Position numbers and translations under genes: made by a program. Positions 55,374 through 63,441 of a stretch of DNA of 64,000 nt are shown piece after piece (within the stretch, counting starts at the first letter, position 1; each line of letters begins with the position of its first letter). Origin of the DNA: Paenibacillus taichungensis (GTDB lineage: Bacteria > Bacillota > Bacilli > Paenibacillales > Paenibacillaceae); NCBI RefSeq assembly GCF_003287275.1, contig NZ_QEVW01000025.1, positions 186,001 to 250,000 on the forward strand, written 5' to 3'. Below the pieces are notes generated by a model. That model worked only from the letters and a program-made list of their open reading frames with translations. It was not told the DNA's origin and made no database searches.

Positions 55374-55392
55374 TGTAACTATATTAGTTACA
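55374..55392. promoter_or_regulatory. Palindromic operator before the NmrA-like gene
   Basis: TGTAACT and AGTTACA, exact 7-base arms around a 5-base spacer. The pattern suits an HxlR-family dimer. Confidence 0.6.
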
Positions 55393-55491
55393 ACATAACT
55401 TGTCAACTTCACTTCCTCACTTCTCAATAAAAAAATTGTCCTAGGTGCCCCCTTAATATGAACAAGCAAAGTACATATCAAACCACCACGC

Positions 55492-55544
55492 AAAAAAAGA
55501 CCTCCATAACGTGATTAGCACAAGACTAATCCGCTATAGAGGTC
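55492..55544 (-). terminator. yutM terminator
   Basis: Minus strand: GACCTC...GATTAG pairs with CTAATC...GAGGTC over about 19 positions, followed by TTTTTTT. Confidence 0.9.
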
Positions 55545-55558
55545 ACAAGTCACAAATA

Positions 55559-55915
55559 TTAACAATCTTTATCCGGTACGCCCGCTTCTTCACGTGTACG
55601 GAAGGATGATCCACAGCCGCATGTTGCCACTGCGTTCGGGTTGTGAATGGTGAAACCGCCGGACATGCCGGATTCTTCAAAATCAATTTCAAGTCCATTC
55701 AAATATTTCAGGTTTTCCTTCTCTACAACAACCTTCATATCTTGAATATCCATATAGAGGTCCTCATCGGACTCTTTATCGTCAAAGCCCATGGCGTACG
55801 AAAATCCGGTACAACCGCCCGGTGCTACGCCAAGACGCAAGAACATACCAGGGGTCTCTTGTTGTGCAAGCATTTCTTTCAATCTGTCTGCAGCCGTTTC
55901 GCTGATGCTAATCAT
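55559..55915 (-). CDS. yutM: Iron-sulfur cluster carrier, HesB/ErpA type (YutM)
   Basis: 118 residues of the A-type carrier family. The three conserved Cys occur as LGVAPGGCTGFSY and, near the end, ATCGCGSSF. It receives Fe-S clusters from the SUF machinery and passes them to target proteins in the cytoplasm. Genes for an NFU-type carrier, YutJ and YuzB follow within 4 kb, as in the B. subtilis yut cluster. It has its own terminator. Confidence 0.92.
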   Translation of the reverse strand: MISISETAADRLKEMLAQQETPGMFLRLGVAPGGCTGFSYAMGFDDKESDEDLYMDIQDMKVVVEKENLKYLNGLEIDFEESGMSGGFTIHNPNAVATCGCGSSFRTREEAGVPDKDC

Positions 55916-55948
55916 GCCAGGTCACTCTCCTTTTTCATATAAAATCAT

Positions 55949-56114
55949 GTTCAAAAAGGGCGCTTTTCAGTACCAAGAAGATGGAATGAAGATAGAAATG
56001 GAGTAGCGGAGCGTAGGCAAAACTACGTGAGCAACGGACATTTCGGCTGAATCCCATATTCGACGCTGAGATGCCGCTAGGCACCCTTCGTAATCAAAAG
56101 CGTACTTTTTGAAC
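55949..56114. repeat. 166-bp element with 19-bp terminal inverted repeats
   Basis: Left end GTTCAAAAAG gg CGCTTTT (55949-55967) and right end AAAAGCG ta CTTTTTGAAC (56096-56114) are complementary except for the two central bases. The interior has CGTAG/CTACG around GCAAAA. It does not encode protein. It could be a MITE-like unit or a large hairpin RNA; only one copy is in the window. Confidence 0.65.
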
Positions 56115-56341
56115 AACCTTTCGTTAACTCTTCTTTAAATTATACTCCACCCCGTCAAGGGGCTCAAGTCATCTTTGCCTGTTTCCGCGTTCCCCCTTAA
56201 CTCCTTTTTCTTCCCAGTGTATTGAACCCCCGGGACACGAGGTTTATAATGAGTAGGTGATCGCTTTGAAATGTCGATATTTTGTCATGACTTATTCGAG
56301 TGATGATCATATATAGAGTTGTAATTTTTTTCACATTTCGA

Positions 56342-56479
56342 GACTGTACGCAGTCCCCAATGCATATAGAGTCACAAGACTCACTTTAATGAAAAAATTA
56401 GCTTTACGTACGCAGCACAGGCTGCACCGGGTAAATAAGAGTTAGTCCATATAAGAAGCGGCAGATGACCGCATCTTTT
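56342..56479 (+). promoter_or_regulatory. mqnE leader with four small hairpins
   Basis: GACTG-TACG-CAGTC (56342-56355), GAGTC-ACAA-GACTC (56369-56382), GCAGC-ACAG-GCTGC (56412-56425) and a longer one with GCGG/CCGC flanked by AAGA/TCTT (56453-56477), the last followed by TT. Three have 5-bp stems and 4-base loops. No known riboswitch recognised. Confidence 0.45.
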
Positions 56480-56544
56480 CTATGTAGTTCTGTAAGTAAG
56501 TCCTACACACAACTCGATTCCGGTTAAGAATAGGAGGATACAAA

Positions 56545-57651
56545 ATGTCTACATTGGTAACACCGTTCACAGACAAAAGAATGGCTGAAATCGTTGAGAA
56601 AGTGCAGAACGGCGTAAGGCTGACTGTAGAAGACGGCGTTTATCTGTATGAATCGGATGATCTGCTGACTTTGGGCCAACTGGCCAATGAGGCCAACCTG
56701 CGTAAGAATGGCAAGAAAGTTTATTTTATTGAAAACATGAGCCTTTATTTTACCAACGTATGCGAAGCTCACTGTGCCTTCTGTAACTTCCGCAAAGATC
56801 AGGGCGAAGATGGCTCTTACACATTGTCTGGTCAGGAAATGATTGATTACGTAGAACAGCATATTCACCCAGGTGTACGCGAGTTCCATATTGTAGGCGG
56901 ACATAACAACCATGTTCCTTTTCAATATTATGTCGATTCCTTGCGTGCTTTAAACGAGAAATATCCGGACGTTACGCTGAAAGCCTACACGGCTGCCGAG
57001 ATTGATTTCTTCACTCGCATCAGCGGACTGAGCATCAAGGAAGTACTGCAAGAATTGCAAAAAGCAGGTCTGAAATCACTGACTGGCGGCGGTGCTGAGA
57101 TCCTGTCCGATGAATACCGCAAAAAAATGCGCGTAAACAAAGCGAACGTTGACCGTTATCTGGAAGTGCACCGTACTGCTCATAATCTGGGCATGCGTAC
57201 CCATACCACGATGCTTTATGGATCCATTGAGTCCTATGAAGATCGTGTGAACCATATGGTACAGATTCGTGAATTGCAAGATGAAACCAACGGATTTATG
57301 GTCTTTATCCCGCTTTCCATGCAACCGAAAAGCAAAAACGCCAGTATCATGCGTCGTAACTCAGCATACGAGGATCTCAAAACGATTGCGATCAGCCGTT
57401 TGATGCTGGATAACATCGATCATATCAAAGCGTACTTTATTAACATCGGTCCACAGCTGACTCAAGTCGCGCTTGGATTCGGCGCTTCGGATGCACACGG
57501 CACGATTGTTCGCGAACGGATTAGTCATGCTGCAGGCGCACTAACACCTGAAGGTCTTACCCGCAAAGAGCTTATATGGTTAATTAAGGGTGCTGGACGC
57601 ATTCCGGTTGAACGTGATACGTTCTACAATGAAATTCAAGTATACGAATAG
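56545..57651 (+). CDS. mqnE: Aminofutalosine synthase MqnE
   Basis: 368-residue radical SAM enzyme of the futalosine route to menaquinone. It adds an adenosyl group to the MqnA product to give aminofutalosine. The cluster motif is CEAHCAFC (Cys73, Cys77, Cys80), followed by FHIVGGHNNH and TGGGAEILSD blocks typical of MqnE. It supplies the menaquinone that NDH-2 and succinate dehydrogenase in this window need. Preceded by AGGAGG 9 bases before ATG and by a hairpin-rich leader. The other mqn genes are not in the window. Confidence 0.95.
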   Translation: MSTLVTPFTDKRMAEIVEKVQNGVRLTVEDGVYLYESDDLLTLGQLANEANLRKNGKKVYFIENMSLYFTNVCEAHCAFCNFRKDQGEDGSYTLSGQEMIDYVEQHIHPGVREFHIVGGHNNHVPFQYYVDSLRALNEKYPDVTLKAYTAAEIDFFTRISGLSIKEVLQELQKAGLKSLTGGGAEILSDEYRKKMRVNKANVDRYLEVHRTAHNLGMRTHTTMLYGSIESYEDRVNHMVQIRELQDETNGFMVFIPLSMQPKSKNASIMRRNSAYEDLKTIAISRLMLDNIDHIKAYFINIGPQLTQVALGFGASDAHGTIVRERISHAAGALTPEGLTRKELIWLIKGAGRIPVERDTFYNEIQVYE

Positions 57652-57791
57652 CATCTAGCATGAGCATCATTCCCATAAGCGACTTTCATTCTACCCGGGA
57701 GCGTTTGGCATGGAGTGGTGCAGATTGCTGAAGCATATCTGTAATTTTAAATGCCCATTTTCAATTATTTCAAATCCAGATTAAAAAAACA

Positions 57792-57821
57792 GGAGCAGCT
57801 ATGTAATTGCATAGCTGCTCC
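57792..57821. terminator. Strong hairpin before yutJ
   Basis: GGAGCAGCTATG and CATAGCTGCTCC are exact 12-base complements with a 6-base loop. The T tract (TGTTTTTTT) lies on the minus strand only, so as a terminator it would stop leftward transcription, although no leftward gene ends here. On the plus strand it is in the yutJ leader. Confidence 0.55.
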
Positions 57822-57872
57822 ACAGGTTACAGCCCCGTTCACTCGGGACTGATGCAGAAAGGAAGCCGAGTC

Positions 57873-58934
57873 ATGAAAAATTTCGTCATTCTCGGAGGCG
57901 GCTACGGTGGCCTCACGATTATCAAGGAACTTCTGGAAGGTAAGATCCCGTCAGATACACAAATCGTGTTAGTGGACCGCAGCCCCTTCCAAGGATTGAA
58001 AACTGAATATTACGCACTCGCAGCAGGGACCGTATCCGATTATGACCTGCGTATCCAATTCCCAGTCAGCGACAAAGTCACTTATCGTTATGGAGAAGTA
58101 ACTTCGATTGACTTGGAACAGCGTCAGATTGAATTTGAAGGCCAGGACCCGTTGGAATATGACAAGCTCGTAATTGGACTTGGATGTACAGACCGATTCC
58201 ACAATACGCCGGGAGCCGAGGAATATAGCTGTACGATTCAAAGCTTCAGCAAAACACGGGAAACCTACCTTCGTCTTAACGAAGTTAAAGCTTATGGTAA
58301 TGTGCATATCGTCGGCGGTGGCTTGAGCGGCGTCGAGATGGCTGCAGAGCTTCGTGAGAGCAGACCGGACCTGAACATCAGTATCCTGGACCGTGGTGAA
58401 CGTGTATTATCCGCTTTTCCGCAGCGCTTGTCGGCTTATGTTCATGAATGGTTCGGTGAACATCAGGTCGAGACACGCGGACATATTGCCATTTCCCGAC
58501 TTGAACCAAATGCCATTTTCAACCGGGATGAGGAAATTCTAACGGATGCGGTAGTATGGACTGCCGGAATTCAGCCCGTAAAAGTTGTACAGGATCTCGA
58601 TGTGACCAAGGATCCACAAGGTCGTGTCGTACTGAACGAATATTATCAAATTCCTGAATATACCGATGTCTATGTAGTAGGTGACTGCGCCAGCGTGCCT
58701 TATGCACCAAGCGGTCAGGCTGCCGAAGTACAGGGTGAACAAATCGCCCATATTCAGCATGCCCTCTGGAAAGGCGAAAAGCCCAATCCGCAGCCACTCA
58801 AGCTTCGTGGCACACTCGGTGCACTCGGCAAGAAGGCTGGATTTGGGCTGATGGGCAAAACGTCCATGATGGGACGTGTGCCACGTATTCTAAAAAGCGG
58901 TGTGCTCTGGATGTCCAAGCGTCATCTCGGTTAA
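57873..58934 (+). CDS. yutJ: NADH dehydrogenase-like flavoprotein YutJ
   Basis: 353 residues from the ATG at 57873 (MKNFVILGGGYGGLTIIKEL), with AAAGGAAG upstream. FAD motif at the N-terminus, NAD(P)H motif VHIVGGGLSGVEMAAELRE in the middle and the VYVVGDCASVPYAPSGQAAE block that binds the FAD pyrophosphate. An NDH-2 paralogue distinct from the yumB-type gene at 43.4-44.6 kb; YutJ-type members have uncertain acceptors. Its stop overlaps the convergent yuzB stop by 4 bases. B. subtilis has the same yutJ-yuzB-yutI neighbourhood. Confidence 0.9.
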   Translation: MKNFVILGGGYGGLTIIKELLEGKIPSDTQIVLVDRSPFQGLKTEYYALAAGTVSDYDLRIQFPVSDKVTYRYGEVTSIDLEQRQIEFEGQDPLEYDKLVIGLGCTDRFHNTPGAEEYSCTIQSFSKTRETYLRLNEVKAYGNVHIVGGGLSGVEMAAELRESRPDLNISILDRGERVLSAFPQRLSAYVHEWFGEHQVETRGHIAISRLEPNAIFNRDEEILTDAVVWTAGIQPVKVVQDLDVTKDPQGRVVLNEYYQIPEYTDVYVVGDCASVPYAPSGQAAEVQGEQIAHIQHALWKGEKPNPQPLKLRGTLGALGKKAGFGLMGKTSMMGRVPRILKSGVLWMSKRHLG

Positions 58935-59185
58935 TCGAGATCCAACTCATCCCAGGCATCGGCTTCGGCAATTTTGGCCAAGATGGCGTTATATAAATCT
59001 TCCACTTTATCGGTAATGACTAACTCGCCATTCACCAATGCAAATGGAGTCATGTAACATTGGCCGCAATTGCTGAGGCAGCCGTATTCTATCACATCAT
59101 AGTCTGGATTTTCTTCCAGTTGATCCATGACTTCATCTGTGCCAAAATGCATATTATTGGCACAAAATTCAATAATCGGTCTCAT
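58931..59185 (-). CDS. yuzB: YuzB-like protein (DUF1450)
   Basis: 84 residues with IIEFCANNMHFGTDEVMDQL and EYGCLSNCGQCYMTPFALVNGE, the single Cys followed by a CxxCxxC-like set of DUF1450. The Cys spacing resembles a thioredoxin-like ferredoxin, suggesting a redox or Fe-S role, though none has been shown. The gene faces yutJ and is divergent from the NFU gene across 80 bases. Confidence 0.9.
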   Translation of the reverse strand: MRPIIEFCANNMHFGTDEVMDQLEENPDYDVIEYGCLSNCGQCYMTPFALVNGELVITDKVEDLYNAILAKIAEADAWDELDLD

Positions 59186-59265
59186 GTAGGTTCACCTGCT
59201 TTGTTTGACCATTTTAATTTGTGGCCAATTGTAATATACTATAGTGAGGAAAGGAGTTGAAAAAA

Positions 59266-59511
59266 ATGAGCGAAAACGCACAAAGCACCATGTATGATGA
59301 GGTATCTGAAGTGCTTGACAAACTTCGTCCGTTCCTGCAACGCGATGGCGGTGACGTGGAACTGGTCGACGTGGAGGACGGCATTATTAAGCTGAAACTG
59401 GTCGGTGCCTGCGGCAGCTGCCCAAGCTCCACCATTACCTTAAAAGCCGGGATTGAACGCGCCCTTCTCGAAGAAGTTGAGGGTGTCGAAGAAGTCGTAC
59501 AAGTATTCTAA
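59266..59511 (+). CDS. yutI: NifU-like Fe-S scaffold/carrier (YutI)
   Basis: 81-residue NFU domain with the cluster motif CGSCPSS (the CxxC pair) and RPFLQRDGGDVELVDVEDG. It binds a 4Fe-4S cluster between two subunits and hands it to apo-proteins such as radical SAM enzymes and aconitase. Start at ATG 59266, AAGGAG 9 bases upstream; the open frame begins three codons earlier with TTG. Followed by a strong terminator. Confidence 0.94.
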   Translation: MSENAQSTMYDEVSEVLDKLRPFLQRDGGDVELVDVEDGIIKLKLVGACGSCPSSTITLKAGIERALLEEVEGVEEVVQVF

Positions 59512-59535
59512 TCAATCCTTCACGAAATAAACCTC

Positions 59536-59576
59536 AAGAGCCTTTCGCTTCGCATGAAGTGGAGGGCTCTTTTTTT
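59536..59576 (+). terminator. yutI terminator
   Basis: AAGAGCC with GGCTCTT, inner CTTC/GAAG helix, then TTTTTTT. Confidence 0.9.
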
Positions 59577-59579
59577 GTG

Positions 59580-60365
59580 CTATGCATCCTCACGCTGTAT
59601 GTTAGGACGAATCGGATCAAGTCCTCCAGATACATCCATAATGTTACCTGTTATAAAATCGGAATGATCCAGACACAGATAAGTGATCACCCGCGCAATA
59701 TCTTCACCGCTCCCAGGACGTCCTCTCGGGGTTTCCTCGTCGGTTATACCTGCCATTTCATCAATCGTTTTCTCTTTGTTGGCACCACGAATATCACCTG
59801 GACAGACCATATTAACCGTAATGCCGTAGGGAGCTTCCTCCACAGCAAGTGTCTTTGTAAATGAAACCAGACCTACCTTCGCAGCAGCATAAACCGCCCG
59901 ATGAGGCCACGACCTCGCTTCTCCCGCATGACTGAAGCCAAAATGGATAATTCGTCCCCACTGCTTGCGCCGCATCTCCGGCAATACACGCTGATCCAGC
60001 AGCATCGGTCCAAGCAGGTTTCCTTGCACAAGCATCTGAACCTCATCTTCGGAATACTCGGCAAACAGTCGACGTTCACGGACAAAAGGACCCGCGTTAT
60101 TCACAAGAATATCAATGCTGCCCAGTTTCTCTTCAACCTGTGCAACGAGCATGGTGATCTCTTCTTTCTTGGAAATATCGGCCTGAATGGCAATACACCG
60201 CACACCCTTGGCAATAATCTGAGCCTGTAACGACTCAGCTTCCGTACGGCTATGTACGTAATTCAGAGCAATATGACAACCCTGATCCGCCAGACTGAGG
60301 GCCGTCATTTTACCAAGACCTTTGGCACTTCCCGTTATGAGGGCAATCTTTCCCTTCACGTTCAT
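59580..60365 (-). CDS. Short-chain dehydrogenase/reductase
   Basis: 261 residues of the classical SDR family. Cofactor motif ALITGSAKGLGKMTAL at the N-terminus, NNAG motif in LVNNAGPF and the catalytic Tyr-Lys as VYAAAKVG. The usual catalytic Ser seems to be in IIHFGFSHAGEARSW, where the motif is unusual. C-terminus GNIMDVSGGLDP is typical. It is close to 3-oxoacyl-ACP reductase-like SDRs; the substrate is unknown. I start at ATG 60365, but AGAGGGGG directly abuts it, and an in-frame GTG two codons on (60359) has better spacing. It ends 4 bases from the yutI terminator. Confidence 0.88.
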   Translation of the reverse strand: MNVKGKIALITGSAKGLGKMTALSLADQGCHIALNYVHSRTEAESLQAQIIAKGVRCIAIQADISKKEEITMLVAQVEEKLGSIDILVNNAGPFVRERRLFAEYSEDEVQMLVQGNLLGPMLLDQRVLPEMRRKQWGRIIHFGFSHAGEARSWPHRAVYAAAKVGLVSFTKTLAVEEAPYGITVNMVCPGDIRGANKEKTIDEMAGITDEETPRGRPGSGEDIARVITYLCLDHSDFITGNIMDVSGGLDPIRPNIQREDA

Positions 60366-60683
60366 CCCCCTCTTCAAAGAGCAGTCACTCATCCAGTATA
60401 AAAGATTTATCATCCCCCCACAACTCGCGTTTCCCACCAATCTGTACCATTTGCAAGAAAGTGTAAATCAAGGACTAAATACTTATCTTTCAAACAACAG
60501 AAATAAAATGAATTAGGTCTTTTGTAGGAAAATTAACCCTTTATATCCAAAATTCCCTTGTTTGGTCTGGATGCCTATGTTAATGTCGATAAGTCCTTAT
60601 TTTCTTATGAATATAACGACACAATACATATGTTCATGTCAATGACAACATTGCATGACAACTTCGAAAGGAATACAGCGTAA

Positions 60684-61682
60684 ATGAAAAGATGGTTAGC
60701 CTCTCTACTCGCAATTTTGCTTATCGCCTCATTTCAAGCTCCATTCTCGACCACAGCATCTGCAGAAAGTGAAAGCAATAGCTCCACCGAAGATTATCAA
60801 TGGATTGATGGGCCTTCAAACGTAGTACTTGATAACAAAGCAACATTAAACGTAGCTGAAAATCTCTCCTATCTCGATGCAGCTAACACCCAAAGGTTCC
60901 TAGAAGACACGGACTCCTTCCCCAATGGAACGGAAATCGGAAGCATCTATGGCGCCGGCGAAAACTCCAACTGGTATGTTATCTTTGAATATAACGATAC
61001 CGGTCATGTCGACGACAGTGAAAAAGACGATCTGGACGCCGATGAACTGCTCGATAGCTACAAAAGAGGTACAGAAGAACAAAATGAGAAAACGACACCC
61101 GAAAACCAGCTGTTTATCACCGGATGGGAAATTGAGCCCGCCTATGACAGCAGCAAACATCAATTGATCTATTCTCTTGGTCTTGAGGATGCAGAGCGGG
61201 AAAAACTCGTCAATTACAATGTGAATGTACTCACCCGTGAAGGATACATCGGTGTTATCCTCGTTACGGATAGTGCCAATTTTGAAGAAAACCGCAAACA
61301 GTTTGAAAACTCCGTGCTTAACCAGCTCAACGTGATCAAAGGAAACACCTATGAAGAGTTTGATGCATCCGTAGACAAAAAATCAGAACTTGGCCTGACC
61401 AGTCTGATTCTCGGTGGTGCTGGTGTAGCTGTAGCTAAGAAAGTCGGATTATTGCTTTTGCTCAAAAAAGGATGGTTTGTCATCGTGGCCGCTATTGTTG
61501 GTGCTTTCGGATGGATTCGTCGCAAGCTGACTGGACGCAAAAAGGAGGCTGACCCTGGAGATCAGAATTCGCTATCTCCTGCAGAGGAAGCTTACCAACA
61601 GCATGCTGCTGGTCAGGAGTCAGCAGGCTCTGATAGCCAACAAACAGATGGACATTCGGATACTGATCCGAATAAACGTTAA
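60684..61682 (+). CDS. DUF2167 membrane-anchored protein
   Basis: 332 residues. Signal peptide 1-27 (LASLLAILLIASFQ, cleavage near TASA). Exported domain about 28-235 with the DUF2167 hallmarks WYVIFEYNDTGHVDDSEKDDLDADELL and WEIEPAYDSSKHQLIYSL, then two hydrophobic stretches (about 237-260 and 262-275), and a basic then Gln/Ser/Asp-rich tail. The domain faces outside and is anchored at its C-terminal side. The family is widespread and uncharacterised. Start supported by AAAGGAA upstream. Confidence 0.82.
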   Translation: MKRWLASLLAILLIASFQAPFSTTASAESESNSSTEDYQWIDGPSNVVLDNKATLNVAENLSYLDAANTQRFLEDTDSFPNGTEIGSIYGAGENSNWYVIFEYNDTGHVDDSEKDDLDADELLDSYKRGTEEQNEKTTPENQLFITGWEIEPAYDSSKHQLIYSLGLEDAEREKLVNYNVNVLTREGYIGVILVTDSANFEENRKQFENSVLNQLNVIKGNTYEEFDASVDKKSELGLTSLILGGAGVAVAKKVGLLLLLKKGWFVIVAAIVGAFGWIRRKLTGRKKEADPGDQNSLSPAEEAYQQHAAGQESAGSDSQQTDGHSDTDPNKR

Positions 61683-61764
61683 GCTTATAAGTAAAGGAAT
61701 TAACGTAATCCTACATCGAAGTGCTCTTACATCAAAACACTCTTTAACATCGATGTACAAAATA

Positions 61765-61803
61765 AAAAGCCCTGTATTCTCATAAAGAGAATGCAGGGCT
61801 TTC
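61765..61803. terminator. Bidirectional terminator between DUF2167 and metQ
   Basis: AAAAGCCCTG and ATTCTC pair with GAGAAT and CAGGGCTTT, with a short ATAAA loop and T-rich end. Confidence 0.88.
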
Positions 61804-61863
61804 TTTAGTAATTCCTTAAGAAGTGAGCCGAGTATACACTGTATTTCAGCTTAATCGTTCAGC

Positions 61864-62700
61864 TTAAAACGCAGGTTCTACAGCACCTTGATAACGATCT
61901 TTGATGAATGTTTTAACCTCTTCGGAATGCAGAGCTGCAGCCAGTTTTTGGATAGCATCTGCATCTTTGTTATCTTCACGGGATACGAGGATGTTTGCAT
62001 AAGGGTTACCTTGCAGGTCCTCAATCAGCAGCGCATCCTTCTCTGGGTTCAGATTGGCTTCCAGCGCGTAGTTGGCGTTGATGAATACCAGGTCTGCTTC
62101 ATCCAGTTGACGAGGCATCATGGCTGCATCCAGCTCGATGATATTCAAGTTTTTCGGATTGGCTGTAATATCCTGAATCGTAGAAGTGATATTTGTGTTG
62201 TCTTTCAGCGTGATAAGTCCTTCTTTTGCAAGCAACAACAGTCCACGACCGCCGTTGGATGGGTCATTAGGGATGGCTACTTTTGCGCCGTCTTTCAACT
62301 CATCCAATGATTTGATTTTTTTGGAATAGCCAGCAAATGGCTCAACATGCACAGGTGTTACAGCAACGAGGTGGAAACCACGTTCTTTGTTCTCTGTATC
62401 AAGGTAAGGCTGGTGTTGGAAAAAGTTCGCATCCAGTTGTTTATCTTCAAGCTGTTGGTTAGGTTGAACATAATCATTGAAAGTCACGATTTGCAAGCGA
62501 ATACCTTCAGCTTCGAGTTCAGGCTTGATGCTTTCCAAAATTTCCGCATGTGGTGTAGGTGATGCTCCAACTTTCAATTCTACGGTGCGCGGTGCGCCTC
62601 CAGCATTGTCAGCTCCGCTGTCGGAATCCTTGTTGTTTCCGCAAGCCGCAAGAACCGCAATCAGCATAATGCTAAGTAGAGCAAAAGACCATTTTTTCAT
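61864..62700 (-). CDS. metQ: Methionine ABC transporter binding lipoprotein
   Basis: 278 residues from ATG 62700 (AGAAGGGG upstream). Lipobox LAACGNN (Cys20) after a short signal. NlpA/MetQ blocks: LKVGASPTPHAEILESIKPELEAEG, FNDYVQPNQQLEDKQLDANFFQHQPYLD, IPNDPSNGGRGLLLLAKEGL. It captures D- or L-methionine for the MetNI importer. Last gene of metN-metI-metQ on this strand. Confidence 0.95.
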   Translation of the reverse strand: MKKWSFALLSIMLIAVLAACGNNKDSDSGADNAGGAPRTVELKVGASPTPHAEILESIKPELEAEGIRLQIVTFNDYVQPNQQLEDKQLDANFFQHQPYLDTENKERGFHLVAVTPVHVEPFAGYSKKIKSLDELKDGAKVAIPNDPSNGGRGLLLLAKEGLITLKDNTNITSTIQDITANPKNLNIIELDAAMMPRQLDEADLVFINANYALEANLNPEKDALLIEDLQGNPYANILVSREDNKDADAIQKLAAALHSEEVKTFIKDRYQGAVEPAF

Positions 62701-62781
62701 GTGTAAAACCCCTTCTCCAATAAATTTTTTTTGCATTTTGCCCCAAACCGATACCGAATCAGGACAAATGCTATATATGTG

Positions 62782-63441
62782 TTATTTCCTGGTGAACCAT
62801 TTAACCAAACGATCGCCAGCCATCTGAAGCACTTGCACCAGAATGATCATAAATACTACGGATATAATCATAATTTCATTCTGATAACGGAAGTATCCGT
62901 AGTTGATTGCCAATGTTCCCAGACCTCCACCACCAACCATGCCCGCCATCGCCGTGTATGAAACGAGGGTTACGATTGTAATGGTAATTCCAGCTAAAAG
63001 ACCCGGTAATGCCTCTGGCAGAAGCACACGCCGTACAATCTGTCCGGTCGAAGCTCCCATCGCCTGTGCTGCCTCAATGACGCCACGATCCACTTCACGC
63101 AGTGTAGTTTCCACCAACCGGGCAAAGTATGGAGCTGCGGCAATGACGAGCGGTGGTATAACACCCAGCACACCTGTCGCTGTACCGACCAATGTGCGCG
63201 TAAACGGAATGAGTGCAACAATCAGAATGATAAATGGCACTGAGCGCAAAATGTTTACAATAAACGATAGTATCGTGTACACCACTTGAGACTGGATTGA
63301 AGCCGACCTTGCCGTCATAAACAGCAATACGCCTAGCGGCAAACCAATGATGATCGTGAACAAGCCCGATGCTCCCAGGATTTGCAGTGTTTCAATAGAA
63401 GCCTTACCTATTTCTTCCCAACGTACCGTTGAAAAATCCAT
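62782..63441 (-). CDS. metI: Methionine ABC transporter permease
   Basis: 219 residues with five hydrophobic segments and the EAA loop VDRGVIEAAQAMGASTGQIVRRVLLPEALPGLLAG, the MetI signature. It starts directly after the metN stop (no spacer) and is followed after 81 bases by metQ. Confidence 0.95.
   Translation of the reverse strand: MDFSTVRWEEIGKASIETLQILGASGLFTIIIGLPLGVLLFMTARSASIQSQVVYTILSFIVNILRSVPFIILIVALIPFTRTLVGTATGVLGVIPPLVIAAAPYFARLVETTLREVDRGVIEAAQAMGASTGQIVRRVLLPEALPGLLAGITITIVTLVSYTAMAGMVGGGGLGTLAINYGYFRYQNEIMIISVVFMIILVQVLQMAGDRLVKWFTRK

Larger units (their letters stand above)
55916..56544. other. yutM-mqnE intergenic region
   Basis: Holds the 166-bp inverted-repeat element (55949-56114) and the mqnE leader with tandem hairpins (56342-56479). 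No open frame with a ribosome binding site was found. Confidence 0.6.
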
